Assembly (NCBI GenBank): GCA_031279675.1
Contig: JAITIB010000035.1
Span: 1-26,334, forward strand
Direction: 5' to 3'
Origin: Puniceicoccales bacterium
GTDB lineage: Bacteria; Verrucomicrobiota; Verrucomicrobiia; Opitutales; UBA953
DNA length: 26,334 bases
Shown: piece by piece, positions 1 through 9,378 of the stretch
Layout of the letters: every line of letters starts with the position of its first letter
How positions within the stretch are numbered: the stretch's first letter is position 1
The notes under the pieces: model-generated
The model's input: only the letters and a program-made list of their open reading frames with translations
Database searches by the model: none
Told to the model about the DNA's origin: nothing
Position numbers and translations under genes: made by a program

Positions 1-96
<96 letters not shown>

Positions 97-928
97 ACGA
101 GAAGACGCCGCAGAAGCGACACGCGCCTTTGCACTTGCTGTAACGCTGGAGTCAGTGATGAGAGACATGTCAGTGATGAGAGACATACAGGGAGTTCAGA
201 ATCAGAAGGATTGGGCGTATGGTGGCGAAACAGACGGCGGTGTCAATAGGGATTCTCGATTTTTTTTTGACCCCTCAAACACGCACTGCGCACCGCCCCG
301 TCGGTGCCATCACCTGCGGTGCTGGTGGCTGATGAACACCAGCGGTGGCGCGCCCGGCATGAACAACGACGCGGAAGGGAGCCTGAGTATTTCGTGGAAG
401 AGGTGCGAACGAAAAAGGGGGGGGATCGTCCCTGCCACACCAAGTCTTTTTTGACGATAAAACCACGCACACTTCACAAGCCGTGACAGGCAAGGCACGC
501 CGTCCGATGAGACCCTGCGCTCTGGGCCCATTGCCCGGGACGAAAGCAACGCAAGAGTCTCCGTCGTGATCGAGAGCCATGCCAGCACTCTCGACAGCCA
601 AGATGCGTTGCCCGGGATCGGACTGTTACCGGGGCGTCGGAAGAAATGCGCATGACAAGACTTTGGGCAGGTGGCGCGCCCGCGAAAAGCAGGGGATGTT
701 TTTTGCTCGCCCCCGGGGATGCAAAGGTATGAGGCTCCGCTTATCGCCGACTTTGGCGGCAGTTTGGGGGCGCAGCCTTACATGGGGTTGACGGAACAGC
801 TGCGCCAACAGAAACTTCTCAGAAATTCGGAAGATGATTGCCTATTGGATCGTGACCACGGTTGTGCGGGTCCGCACCTCCACGCCGGAGCCGGCATTCA
901 TCAAAAAATTCATGGGCGCCACGGATAT
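97..928. other. Region without a recognisable gene
   Basis: About 830 bases with only short overlapping reading frames on both strands, none giving a protein I recognise. It holds an 18-bp perfect tandem repeat near its left end, a run of nine T near 259-267, a run of eight G near 418-425 and a short hairpin around 319-342 (GCTGGTG and CACCAGC arms). It lies downstream of the helicase gene, which ends at 929 on the minus strand. Decayed coding sequence or the inner flank of a mobile element is possible. Confidence 0.5.
151..186. repeat. 18-bp perfect tandem repeat, two copies
   Basis: The unit GTCAGTGATGAGAGACAT occurs at 151-168 and again at 169-186 with no spacer or mismatch. Taken from one base earlier in the second copy, the unit begins TGTC and ends GACA. 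Short repeated transposase-binding sites near the tips are typical of IS21-like elements, so this may be an element end. No transposase is visible beside it, so that reading is only an inference. Confidence 0.7.
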
Positions 929-3472
929 TCACGAGACCAGCGCCCGCAAGGATGAAAAATGAGCGCCCCAGTCACTCATGTCCGGCAAATCCCCCACCAT
1001 CTGCGCAAACAACTCGGACTTCGCCCCTTTCAACGCCTCGATGCGCGCCTCGACAGTGTCCGCCGCAATCATGCGGTAAACAAAGGTCGTTTTCCTCTGC
1101 CCCAAACGATGGATACGGTCCACCGCCTGCGCCTCCACGGCGGGATTCCACCACGGATCCATCAAAAACACATAGCTGGCGCTATGCAGCGTAATCCCCG
1201 TCCCCCCGGCACGCAAACTGGCCAGCATCACGCTCGCCCCCGTCCCCTCCTGAAACGACTCCACCGGCACCGCCCGGTCCACCGTCGCCCCCGTTAGCAT
1301 GAACACGGGAACCCTCGGAAACACCCTCCCCAACTCCCCGCGCACACGCTCCAAGAAACGCACAAACTGACTGAACACGACCACGCGATGCCCATTGCCC
1401 AAAATCTCGCCAAGACGCTCCATCAACACACCCACCTTTCCCGAGACGGACACGCCCAGCGCCGCGTGCCCGGGCAGCAAGCCCGGATCGCAGGCGGCCT
1501 GGCGCAAGCGCAGCAGCAACGCCAGCATGTGCATCGTCTCGCCACGCGCCACCAACGCCTCCGGGGCGACATTGCCCAGCGCGGCGATCCCTTCCTCCAC
1601 GAGACGCCGGTAAATCTCGCGCTGGACACCCCCCATCGGGCACGCCAGCGGAATGATGAGCTTGGGCGGCAAATCGTCCGCCACCACCGCCTTCGTTCGC
1701 CGCAACACAAAGGGACGGACCTGCCGCGCCAGCAACGCCACCGCACCCTCCGCATCGCGGCCCAGCCGCTTCTCAAAAGCAGCACGGCTTCCAAGCAAGC
1801 CCGGCATCAAAAAACGAAACACCGACCAGAGATCCAGCGGATGGTTCTCGACCGGAGTCCCCGTCAACGCAAGCCGCCGCCGCGCGCGTATTGCAAAACA
1901 CGCCTGCGCCACCTTGGTTTTCGGATTTTTGGCAAATTGCGCCTCGTCCAGCACCGCGCAATCGAACTCCGTGCCCGCCAGCAAATCGCGATTGCGGAGC
2001 AACTGCGCATAACTCGAAACCCAAAGCTGGACGCCCTCCGGAAATTTTTCCCAATTGCACCCGCGCCCCAGCACACGCACCACCGTGCCCGGAAAAAAGC
2101 GCGCCGCCTCACCCACCCACACGGGAACAACACTCGCCGGGCAGACAACGAGCGCGGGACCCGAGGACGGCGCGGACAACAGAAGCGCCAGCGTCTGCAA
2201 GGTTTTCCCCAAACCCATCTCATCCGCGAGCAACGGATGCGTCCCCAGCGCAAACATGTGGGCCAGCCACGCCACACCTCGCGCCTGATAAGGCCTCAAC
2301 AATGCGGACACTCCCCGCGGCAACGCCACCGCGCCCGGCTCGCGCAACAACGCCGCGCGCCACGCACGCAGGGACGCGTCCGCAACCACCCGCGCCCGCT
2401 CCTCGCCAAACAACGACAGAAACGCGTATTGTGGCAAAACCTCGCCCTCCGCACCCCATTCCGCCACCGCCGCCCGCTGGCGCTCATCCATCCGGGCAAT
2501 ACCCCGCCCCGGCACCCACACCGGGTTTTCCGGCGACGCCATCAGGCGCCGCGTCACATCCCCGGGCAACACATCCCCTCCAATCCGGAACCGCCAACGC
2601 CAGCAAAACGCACCACCCTTCCCGCGCGGCGCGCCACCGCCGCCAACACCACTCCCCGCGACATCGGGCACGGACTCGGCAAACATTTCCAAATTCAACG
2701 GCGGCAGCTCGCGCGCCAGCACCGCCAGCGCATCCACCCCGGACATGCGCCACCGGCGGGCCCACTCCACCCGCAATTCCTGCCGGACAAAACGCGCCAC
2801 CTCGGTCACGCCCGCCAGACGCCACCCCGCCGCCCCGCGATCAAAAACAAAACCGCAACGCCTCGCCCGTGCCGCCAGGCGCAACAAATTCTCGCTCTCG
2901 CCCTTCCCCAACGGCAAACGCACCGCCGCCGCGCCCGCATCATACGCAAGACGCCGCCCGCCCCTCGCCTCCACCCACTTCGGAACGCACAAAAGATCCC
3001 CGCACCCATCCATCGAAAACGCCAGCTCCAACCCGCGCCCCGACTCCACCGGAGGAGACGGCGACGCCACCTCGGCAGGCGCGGATTTCGGCGGCGGAAC
3101 AACCCTGTCACCAGATTTCCCGTCACACAACGAAAGCATCGCCGACTCGTCCGCCAGCAATTCCTCGATCTCATACACGCCCGCCGCCGCCAGCGCATCG
3201 TTCACGACACCATCCCCGAGCGACGTCCGCCAAAGCAAGCGCCCGTTCACCCACTCCAGCACCACATGCGCCATTCCCTCCTCCCACTTGAGAAAAACCG
3301 ACGCCTCCCTGTCAAAAACACTTATCTCGCGCACCTCGCTGCGGCGGTAAATCGCGCGCGCCGCCTCCAAAACCCTGGGCTCAAAAAACGCCTCCCAACC
3401 TCCGGAAAGCCGCTCCAGCCAAAGCACAAGGGCCGATTCTTTGTAATTCCGGATCGCGGTGTTGAAAGACAT
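929..3472 (-). CDS. SNF2-family DEAD/DEAH-box helicase
   Basis: A Swi2/Snf2-type ATP-dependent DNA translocase of about 847 residues. The first ~390 residues are a poorly conserved N-terminal region with no zinc-finger cysteine pattern. The ATPase core follows (numbering from a TTG three codons upstream): DEMGLGKT Walker A near 420-427, DEAQ Walker B near 512-515, TGTPVEN motif III near 540-546, and in the second RecA lobe FSQF, RAGGTGITL and RIHRLGQ near 755-795. RIHRLGQ and MDPWWNPAVE are hallmark SNF2 sequences. I chose the ATG at 3472. The gene starts 44 bases after the prfC stop on the same strand, so co-transcription is likely. Such stand-alone bacterial SNF2 proteins are thought to remodel protein-DNA or RNA polymerase complexes; the exact role here is unknown. 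Confidence 0.95.
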   Translation of the reverse strand: MSFNTAIRNYKESALVLWLERLSGGWEAFFEPRVLEAARAIYRRSEVREISVFDREASVFLKWEEGMAHVVLEWVNGRLLWRTSLGDGVVNDALAAAGVYEIEELLADESAMLSLCDGKSGDRVVPPPKSAPAEVASPSPPVESGRGLELAFSMDGCGDLLCVPKWVEARGGRRLAYDAGAAAVRLPLGKGESENLLRLAARARRCGFVFDRGAAGWRLAGVTEVARFVRQELRVEWARRWRMSGVDALAVLARELPPLNLEMFAESVPDVAGSGVGGGGAPRGKGGAFCWRWRFRIGGDVLPGDVTRRLMASPENPVWVPGRGIARMDERQRAAVAEWGAEGEVLPQYAFLSLFGEERARVVADASLRAWRAALLREPGAVALPRGVSALLRPYQARGVAWLAHMFALGTHPLLADEMGLGKTLQTLALLLSAPSSGPALVVCPASVVPVWVGEAARFFPGTVVRVLGRGCNWEKFPEGVQLWVSSYAQLLRNRDLLAGTEFDCAVLDEAQFAKNPKTKVAQACFAIRARRRLALTGTPVENHPLDLWSVFRFLMPGLLGSRAAFEKRLGRDAEGAVALLARQVRPFVLRRTKAVVADDLPPKLIIPLACPMGGVQREIYRRLVEEGIAALGNVAPEALVARGETMHMLALLLRLRQAACDPGLLPGHAALGVSVSGKVGVLMERLGEILGNGHRVVVFSQFVRFLERVRGELGRVFPRVPVFMLTGATVDRAVPVESFQEGTGASVMLASLRAGGTGITLHSASYVFLMDPWWNPAVEAQAVDRIHRLGQRKTTFVYRMIAADTVEARIEALKGAKSELFAQMVGDLPDMSDWGAHFSSLRALVS

Positions 3473-3516
3473 GGGCGGCAAAGGAAAAATTGAAACACAA
3501 ACCCCTCGGACATCCC

Positions 3517-5109
3517 TCAGGGCAAAAGCAAATCCGGTGTCGCAAAAAGCGGGATTCCGGGATTTTCACGGGAAAAATAACTGCAATTCCACTCACCCTG
3601 AAACAGCAGCACAAGGCGTCCGCACATGTCGCGCACAAGCTTTGCGCCCCCCAGGAACAGCCCGTCAAAATTTTCCGCCGGCACCGACGGCCCCACCCAG
3701 CGCGCCACCGTCCACGGCGCGTTTTCCATGCGGATCGCCGCGTTGTATTCCGACTGCAAACGGTGCGCCACCACGTCAAACTGCAACGGCCCGACGGCAC
3801 CCAGCAACGGGACACTCCCGCCATCGGCAGGCGTGAACCGCTGCACCACCTTCTCCTGAAGCAACTGCTCCAGCCCCGTGCGGAAACGCTTGAACCCGCC
3901 CGTGTCCGTGTTGTGCAGCAACACAAAACATTCCGGCGCGAACGGCGGAATCGCATCAAACACAATCCCCGTGTCCTCCGAAAGCGTATCCCCGATGCCA
4001 AAATCCGGCAGCCCCGTCACCCCGAGCACATCCCCCGGCCACGCCACATCCATCGTCTCTCGCTCCTGCCCAAAGAGCTGGTGCGAAAACGACAGCCGGA
4101 CCCGCTTGCCGCTCTGGCAGTGCACCACCTGCATGTCGCGCTCAAACCGCCCGGAGCACACCCGCAAAAACGCCAGCCGGTCGCGATGCCGCGGATCCAT
4201 ATTGGCCTGAATCTTGAATATGAACGCGGAGAACGCCGCATCCTCCGGCGACACCACCCGCGCGCCCGCGCTGCGCGGCCCGGGCGCCGGCGCATAGTCC
4301 AGAAAACCATCCAACAGCAAGCGCACCCCAAAATTGTGCATCGCACTCCCAAAGAACACCGGCGTCTGCCGCCCCGCCAAGACAGCCTCGCGCGAAAATG
4401 CCGTCCCCGCCCCGTCAAGCAACGCCACCTCCTCCTCCAAACGCCCAAAATCCGCCGGCGGAATGTTCCCGCGAATCACGGCATCGTCCAACGCCCCCAC
4501 CGTCACCGCGGACTGGACGGCGCCCCCGCCCCCGCGCTCGAACCAATGCGCGCGCCCGCCCAACCGGTCGTAAACACCCCGGAAATCCATCCCGCTCCCA
4601 ATCGGCCACGTCACCGGAAACACCTGCAAATCCAGCACCCGCTCAATCTCATCCAACAACTCAAACGGATTGCGCCCCGGACGATCACACTTGTTGATGA
4701 ACGTGAAAATGGGAATCCCGCGGCGCCGGCACACCTGAAACAACTTCAGCGTCTGCTCCTGAATCCCCCTCGCCGCATCCAGCACCATCACCGCCGCGTC
4801 CACGGCAGTGAGCACCCGGTAGGTGTCCTCGGAAAAATCACGGTGCCCCGGCGTGTCCAGCAAGTTGACCGCGCAACCCCGGTATTCAAACTGCAACACC
4901 GTGGACGAGACCGAAATGCCGCGCTGCTTCTCAAGTTCCAAAAAATCCGACGCGGTTGACTGCTGGTTCTTCCGTGTCTTGACCGCACCAGCCAAATTCA
5001 ACGCGCCACCGTAAAGGAGAAACTTCTCAGTCAGTGTCGTCTTTCCCGCGTCAGGATGGGAAATGATGGCGAACGTGCGCCGCCGCGAAATTTCCTGTGA
5101 GATACTCAT
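3517..5109 (-). CDS. prfC: Peptide chain release factor 3 (RF3)
   Basis: A translational GTPase of 530 residues, matching the usual length of about 529. RF3 recycles RF1 and RF2 from the ribosome after peptide release. The G domain is complete: P-loop HPDAGKTT near residues 18-25, the RF3-typical QQSTASDFLELEKQRGISVS stretch covering switch I, DTPGHRDFSEDTYR (G3) and NKCD (G4). The rest keeps the RF3 domain II/III pattern, including a LLGAVGPLQFDV stretch. The start is the ATG at 5109, giving the canonical MSISQEISRRRTFAIISHPD opening, with a GGAGGG ribosome-binding site just upstream. The open frame extends 37 codons further but that part is not RF3-like. Confidence 0.97.
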   Translation of the reverse strand: MSISQEISRRRTFAIISHPDAGKTTLTEKFLLYGGALNLAGAVKTRKNQQSTASDFLELEKQRGISVSSTVLQFEYRGCAVNLLDTPGHRDFSEDTYRVLTAVDAAVMVLDAARGIQEQTLKLFQVCRRRGIPIFTFINKCDRPGRNPFELLDEIERVLDLQVFPVTWPIGSGMDFRGVYDRLGGRAHWFERGGGGAVQSAVTVGALDDAVIRGNIPPADFGRLEEEVALLDGAGTAFSREAVLAGRQTPVFFGSAMHNFGVRLLLDGFLDYAPAPGPRSAGARVVSPEDAAFSAFIFKIQANMDPRHRDRLAFLRVCSGRFERDMQVVHCQSGKRVRLSFSHQLFGQERETMDVAWPGDVLGVTGLPDFGIGDTLSEDTGIVFDAIPPFAPECFVLLHNTDTGGFKRFRTGLEQLLQEKVVQRFTPADGGSVPLLGAVGPLQFDVVAHRLQSEYNAAIRMENAPWTVARWVGPSVPAENFDGLFLGGAKLVRDMCGRLVLLFQGEWNCSYFSRENPGIPLFATPDLLLP

Positions 5110-5448
5110 AAACCCTCCACACAACCACAAAATCGAATCGCTCGGAAAGCGAAAAAATCCCGCCCCAACGGGAGATGTTGCCCCATGTGGAGGCGGCGGG
5201 AGCGCGGACACATGGGTCAATATGTCTATGGGTCTTCCCGCTCACCCTCCTTTTACACCCTTGCCTTCTCGACCCACACATGGGTTAGCTTCTATCTGGA
5301 CCTTCAGAGAGAAGGTTCTCTTCAGAACTCTGCTCAGGGATGGACTCCGCATCATCAAATCCCTGTAGTCCGTCTTGGTATTCCAAGTCGGGGGCGGCTT
5401 GAATGCGCGGGGAAAGCGGATGAGGTGTGGATATTGGCGGGAATGGAT
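5110..5448. other. Intergenic region with several small inverted repeats
   Basis: This 339-base gap lies between the cysS stop and the prfC start, both on the minus strand, and has no convincing gene. It contains a perfect hairpin AGAGAA-GG-TTCTCT at 5308-5321, another CTTGG-TATT-CCAAG at 5374-5387, and ACCCA-CACA-TGGGT at 5272-5285. An ATGGGT core recurs near 5212, 5228 and 5280. No U-rich tract follows the hairpins, so they are not classic intrinsic terminators. It probably carries the cysS 3' end and the prfC leader and promoter; I could not place a convincing -35/-10 pair. Confidence 0.5.
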
Positions 5449-6897
5449 TCACGTGCCGACCGGGGTGAGCGTGTAGCCGTCCTTGTGGTCGATGGATTGC
5501 CAGCCGAGTTGCGCGAGTTCGTTGCGGAGAATGTCGGCTGTGGCGAAATCGCGGGACTGTTTGGCGTGCCAGCGGCGTTCTCCGAGGCGGGCAATGGAGT
5601 CCGGGATTGTTGTGTCCGGGGTGGCGTTGGTGGTGAAGAGGTTGATGCCGAGGACGTAGAGGATGTTGGCAAGACCGGAGAGGTCCGCCCGTGCTTGGGC
5701 GGGGGTGCGTCCGGGGTTGGTGACGAGGGGGAGGATGGTGAAAATTTTGCCCAGTGCGCCGGGGATGTTGAGGTCGTCGCGGAGGGTGTCCCAGGCGGGT
5801 TGGAAGGCTCCCCAAGCGGTGGTTTTTTCCGGGGTGGTCATGGGGGAGAAGTCGGCGCGGGTGAGTGAGTTTTGGGCGAGGAGTTTCTCGGTGGCTTTTT
5901 CGATTTTTACGAGGGCGGCGGTGGCGGCGGCGAGGTTGTTGAAGGTGAAATTGAGCTGGCTGCGATAGTGCCCGGCGATGAGGGCGTAGCGCACTGCCAT
6001 GGGTGTGGCGCCGCGGGCGAGGAGGTCGTCGAGGGTGTGATAGTTGCCGGTGCTTTTGGACATTTTTTTCCCGTCCACGAGCAGGTGCATGCTGTGAAAC
6101 CAGTGGGCTGCGAAGCCGTGCTGGCCGGTTGCGCACTCGGCTTGGGCGATTTCGTTTTCGTGGTGGGGGAAGCAGAGGTCTTCGCCGCCACCGTGGAGGT
6201 CGAAGGTGTTGCCGAGGTAGTGGGTGCTCATGGCGGAGCACTCGATGTGCCAGCCGGGGCGGCCTTGTCCCCAGGGGCTGGGCCAGTGGTTGGGTCCGTC
6301 GGCTGGTTTGCGTGCTTTCCAGAGGGCGAAGTCAGTGATGTGTTCGCGTTCGTATTCGTCGGCCTGGTTGGTTGCGCCCGCGCTGTTGGTGGCTTGGGTG
6401 CGGAGGGTGGCGGGGTCGAGATGGCTGAGTTGTCCGTAATGGGGGCAGGTGGAGATTTTGAAATACACGGAGCCGTCGGGCGTGGTGTAGGCGTGTCCGT
6501 TGGCGACGAGTTTTTGGATCATCGCGATTTGCAGCGGGATGTGCGCGACGGCGGAGGGCTCGATGTGGGGGGGGAGCAGGTTGAGGGTGGCGCAATCGGC
6601 GTGGAATTTTTGCGTCCAGCGGGTGGTGAATGCGTGGAGGCTGGCGCCTGCGGACAGGGAGCGCTGGATGGTTTTGTCGTCCACGTCGGTGATGTTTCGC
6701 ACGTGGAGGACTTCGGTGCCGTCGGCTTGGAGGGCACGGCGGAGGATGTCCTGGATGAGAAAGGTGCGGAGGTTGCCGATGTGCGCGGGGGCGTAAACGG
6801 TGGGGCCGCAGCAATACATGCGGTAGGGCGTGCCGGGGGCGCGCGGGGAGAGCGGTTTGAGGGTTCTGCTGAGGGTGTCGTGGACGCGGATGGGCAT
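5449..6897 (-). CDS. cysS: Cysteinyl-tRNA synthetase
   Basis: A class I aminoacyl-tRNA synthetase of 482 residues that attaches cysteine to tRNA-Cys. Visible features are the zinc-ligand cysteine in YCCGPTVY near residues 29-30, the HIGN version of the HIGH motif near 39-42, PGWHIECSAM with a second zinc-binding cysteine near 220, the GGGEDLCFPHHENEIAQAE signature near 237-255, and KKMSKSTGN with the KMSKS loop near 278-282. The C-terminal anticodon-binding region ends in the usual RDFATADILRNEL pattern. The ATG at 6897 gives the expected short N-terminus. It lies 29 bases after the stop of the upstream minus-strand gene, so the two probably share a transcript. Confidence 0.98.
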   Translation of the reverse strand: MPIRVHDTLSRTLKPLSPRAPGTPYRMYCCGPTVYAPAHIGNLRTFLIQDILRRALQADGTEVLHVRNITDVDDKTIQRSLSAGASLHAFTTRWTQKFHADCATLNLLPPHIEPSAVAHIPLQIAMIQKLVANGHAYTTPDGSVYFKISTCPHYGQLSHLDPATLRTQATNSAGATNQADEYEREHITDFALWKARKPADGPNHWPSPWGQGRPGWHIECSAMSTHYLGNTFDLHGGGEDLCFPHHENEIAQAECATGQHGFAAHWFHSMHLLVDGKKMSKSTGNYHTLDDLLARGATPMAVRYALIAGHYRSQLNFTFNNLAAATAALVKIEKATEKLLAQNSLTRADFSPMTTPEKTTAWGAFQPAWDTLRDDLNIPGALGKIFTILPLVTNPGRTPAQARADLSGLANILYVLGINLFTTNATPDTTIPDSIARLGERRWHAKQSRDFATADILRNELAQLGWQSIDHKDGYTLTPVGT

Positions 6898-6926
6898 GTC
6901 CGTTGGCGCCGGATGGTGGCGGGCGG

Positions 6927-7751
6927 TTATGGATTGGGGGGGGGCTTGCTCTCGCCGGATGGTGGCGGTGGCGTGGCGGCACGTTCGCCGAGGGTTTTGC
7001 GGCCAAACTCGTCCACGGAGCGGAAGAGGTTGTGGAAGAAAGAGGCGATGGTGATGCTCAGTCCGAGCATTTCGCTGTTGCTGAGGTCGAGTATGTCTCC
7101 GGCCTTGAATGCGCGGCGCGTGTCCACGATGCGGATCTCCGGCTGGAGCTTTTCCGAGCCCTTCGGGGGATTGATGGTCTGGACGGTTTTGAATTCGAAG
7201 ACGAGTTCTCCGTCGTCATCCAGGTCTTCCGTGGCGACGGTGGCGTTGCGTGTCATGAGGACGCGCAGGCCGATGGCGACGGCGATGATGGCGTCCTCCA
7301 TTTCGCACATGATGCCGAATTCTTTTTCGAGGCGTTCAAATTTGTCGTTGAGCGGGGCGCGCACGAAGGAGCCCTGCGCCTCGGCGACAGCCTTTTGGGT
7401 TTCCTCTGTCGCGGTTTTGTCCGTGCCTTGGTTTTTGACGAGCGCGCAGAGGAGGTGACAGTTGTCCATGCATGCGGTGGTCATGTTGAGGAGGTCGTTG
7501 ATGGTTTGGCGGAGGATGAGGCCGCGCGAGTAGGCCTGGATTTGTCCGAAATTCTGGTGGAGTTGCTGGACGGGCATGATCTTCGACTGGCGGGCGAAGC
7601 TTTCGTAATGCTCGGCGTCCACTTGCTGGGCAGCGGCGAGGTTATAGGCGAGGAGGTCAAACTGGCGTTGCAGTGCGCCAAGGAAATTCTGGCTGATCGT
7701 CTGGAGGCTGATGACTTGGGTTTGCGGTTGTTGCTGGTCGTTGGTTGACAT
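6927..7751 (-). CDS. Conserved-looking protein of unknown function
   Basis: A 274-residue protein I do not recognise. It is rich in helix-forming residues and Gln in its first ~150 residues (for example ISQNFLGALQRQFDLLAYNLAAAQQVD), has several acidic stretches (EDLDDDGE), and ends in a Pro-rich tail (TPPPPSGESKPPPNP). I see no signal peptide or membrane segment, so it is probably cytoplasmic. The ATG at 7751 was chosen because the sequence further upstream in the same frame is low-complexity and lies in the divergent promoter region. It precedes cysS on the same strand with a 29-base gap. No function can be assigned. Confidence 0.8.
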   Translation of the reverse strand: MSTNDQQQPQTQVISLQTISQNFLGALQRQFDLLAYNLAAAQQVDAEHYESFARQSKIMPVQQLHQNFGQIQAYSRGLILRQTINDLLNMTTACMDNCHLLCALVKNQGTDKTATEETQKAVAEAQGSFVRAPLNDKFERLEKEFGIMCEMEDAIIAVAIGLRVLMTRNATVATEDLDDDGELVFEFKTVQTINPPKGSEKLQPEIRIVDTRRAFKAGDILDLSNSEMLGLSITIASFFHNLFRSVDEFGRKTLGERAATPPPPSGESKPPPNP

Positions 7752-7920
7752 TGTGCGTGGTGGATGAGGGGGGCAAGGGAAACGGGGCGATGGCGGTGGT
7801 GAAAGGTTAAAATGCGTGCCGGGTGTGTTTTTATCGTTTGCGCGGACGCCGGGTGGCGAGGCGCGGGCGGGGGCGTTGATCTGTCTTGCCAACGGGTGTG
7901 GCTCCGGTGTGTTTGTGGAA
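7752..7920. promoter_or_regulatory. Divergent intergenic region
   Basis: These 169 bases separate the unknown minus-strand gene (start 7751) from the efflux operon (start 7921), so promoters for both directions are expected here. I could not identify convincing -35/-10 boxes. An open frame covers part of it in the efflux-gene frame, but that extension lacks signal-peptide character. Confidence 0.3.
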
Positions 7921-9366
7921 ATGTTTGTCTTGTTCCACCGGTTTTTGGGGAGGGTGCGGTTGTTGGCCGGTCCGGCCATCGCACTGGCGGTGACGGGGTG
8001 CGCGGCGCAAACGACGCCACCTGTGTTGTTGCCGCCGATGGTGGATCGCGTGAATTTTGCGCGGGGACATGCGCATGGCGGGCCGTTGACGCGGGCGGCG
8101 TTCGCAATGGATCCGTTGCTGGAAAAGATCCTTTTGCACGCGGCGGCGAGAAGTCCCGCGATGATCGAGCAGGAGTTCCTTGTGGCGCGTGCCGACGCGT
8201 TCCGGTTCCGCGGGTGGCGCCAGCACATGCCGTTCATCAGCGGCGATTACCGGTTTGGGATGTTCACGCTTATCCGGGGGGAGAACAGGGGGGGCGACAC
8301 CAAGACGAGCGGCACGTATTCGCTCAACCTGCGGTATCCGTTTTACGCGTGGGGCGCCATTGCCGCGGAGAAAAACTCCGCGTTTTTGCGGGAAAAAGCC
8401 GCCCAGAGCGGCAGTCTTGTCGCGTGGCGGAAATTTGTCGGCGAGGTGCGGCGCGATTACCATCGTGCGGTGGTGTTGAAAGGGGCGATTGCCCACGGCG
8501 AGCGCCAGCTTGCCTTTGAGAAACGCCGTCAGGGGCGTTCCGACGCGTTGCTTGAGGCGGGGCGTCTTTCCGATTCCGACCGGCTTGCGCAGGCGGTCGC
8601 CTTCAGGCAGCGCGAGCACGATCTTGACATGCGCAGGATGGAGATCGCGTCCGTGCTTTCAAAACTTCACGCCACGACCGGTTTCGACGTGCTTGCGCTG
8701 GACGACATTCCGCTCTCGGTGCCCTGCCCCGACGTGGATTGCGCGTTCCTGGAGCGCCAGCTCGATGCCTTCCGGCGGAGCGGTGGCGACGATGTCGAGG
8801 AGGCGCGGGCGAACCGTCTTTTCCGCGACCAACTGGACGAGGAAATCACACAGGCGGAGGCGCGCATGTTGCCAAACTTGAACTTGGGCGCGAGCATCGC
8901 GCAGTCCCCCTACCAGACGAACACGAACCGTTTCGAGATGCAGACCATCGCCTTTGTGGGTGTCAGCGGGACGTGGAACATTTTTGACCGCGATATCGCC
9001 GAGACCGCCGTGCGAAGCCTCAAGGCGCAACAGCGCGCGCTTGACGCGCAGCTCCACGCGTCCCGCCTTTCCCGGCTTGGCCATTTGAAAAACCAGCTCG
9101 CGGGCATCCGTCTCGCGCAGGACATGGTGGCGTTGCGCCGACGCCACCTCGAAACAGCCGGACGGCAGCTCGACGCGGCGCGCCGGGAGGGAGAGCTGGG
9201 CCGTGCCGACGCGCTTGCCATTGAGGAGGCGGAGGTGCAGGTGTCGGGGATTCGGCAGGCGATTACAAACGACGAGATCAATATCGCCGACGCCTATTTC
9301 CAGTTCCTCTCCGGCATCGGGCAAGATCCTGCCGCGACGCTCTACTCCGCCCCGCAAAACGACTGA
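7921..9366 (+). CDS. Outer-membrane efflux lipoprotein (TolC/NodT type)
   Basis: A 481-residue outer-membrane channel of a tripartite exporter. The N-terminus has a basic-hydrophobic signal sequence ending in AVTGC near residue 25, a lipobox predicting a lipid-anchored mature protein as in NodT/OprM-type channels. Long amphipathic, Gln/Arg/Ala-rich helices follow, with the repeated-half arrangement of the OEP fold. I chose the ATG at 7921 because it places the signal peptide directly at the N-terminus; an in-frame extension begins near 7816. It is the first gene of a tight operon: the adaptor starts 12 bases after its stop. The transported substrate cannot be deduced. Confidence 0.88.
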   Translation: MFVLFHRFLGRVRLLAGPAIALAVTGCAAQTTPPVLLPPMVDRVNFARGHAHGGPLTRAAFAMDPLLEKILLHAAARSPAMIEQEFLVARADAFRFRGWRQHMPFISGDYRFGMFTLIRGENRGGDTKTSGTYSLNLRYPFYAWGAIAAEKNSAFLREKAAQSGSLVAWRKFVGEVRRDYHRAVVLKGAIAHGERQLAFEKRRQGRSDALLEAGRLSDSDRLAQAVAFRQREHDLDMRRMEIASVLSKLHATTGFDVLALDDIPLSVPCPDVDCAFLERQLDAFRRSGGDDVEEARANRLFRDQLDEEITQAEARMLPNLNLGASIAQSPYQTNTNRFEMQTIAFVGVSGTWNIFDRDIAETAVRSLKAQQRALDAQLHASRLSRLGHLKNQLAGIRLAQDMVALRRRHLETAGRQLDAARREGELGRADALAIEEAEVQVSGIRQAITNDEINIADAYFQFLSGIGQDPAATLYSAPQND

Positions 9367-9378
9367 CGCTTGTTCCGC

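Noticed and set aside
834..959. A 41-codon plus-strand frame starting MIAYWIVTTVV, reminiscent of the first residues of DoxX-like membrane proteins.
   Set aside because: Similarity is limited to a few residues, the rest is not membrane-like, and it overlaps the end of the well-supported helicase gene.
1388..3493. Long plus-strand open frame opposite the helicase gene.
   Set aside because: Its product is Arg/His/Pro-rich low-complexity sequence typical of the antisense of a GC-rich gene; the minus-strand frame has all SNF2 motifs.
3490..4959. Long plus-strand open frame opposite prfC.
   Set aside because: Antisense shadow with biased composition; prfC motifs are complete on the other strand.
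5872..7458. Long plus-strand open frame opposite cysS and the 274-aa gene.
   Set aside because: Gly/Val/Glu-rich antisense product without domains, spanning two minus-strand genes.
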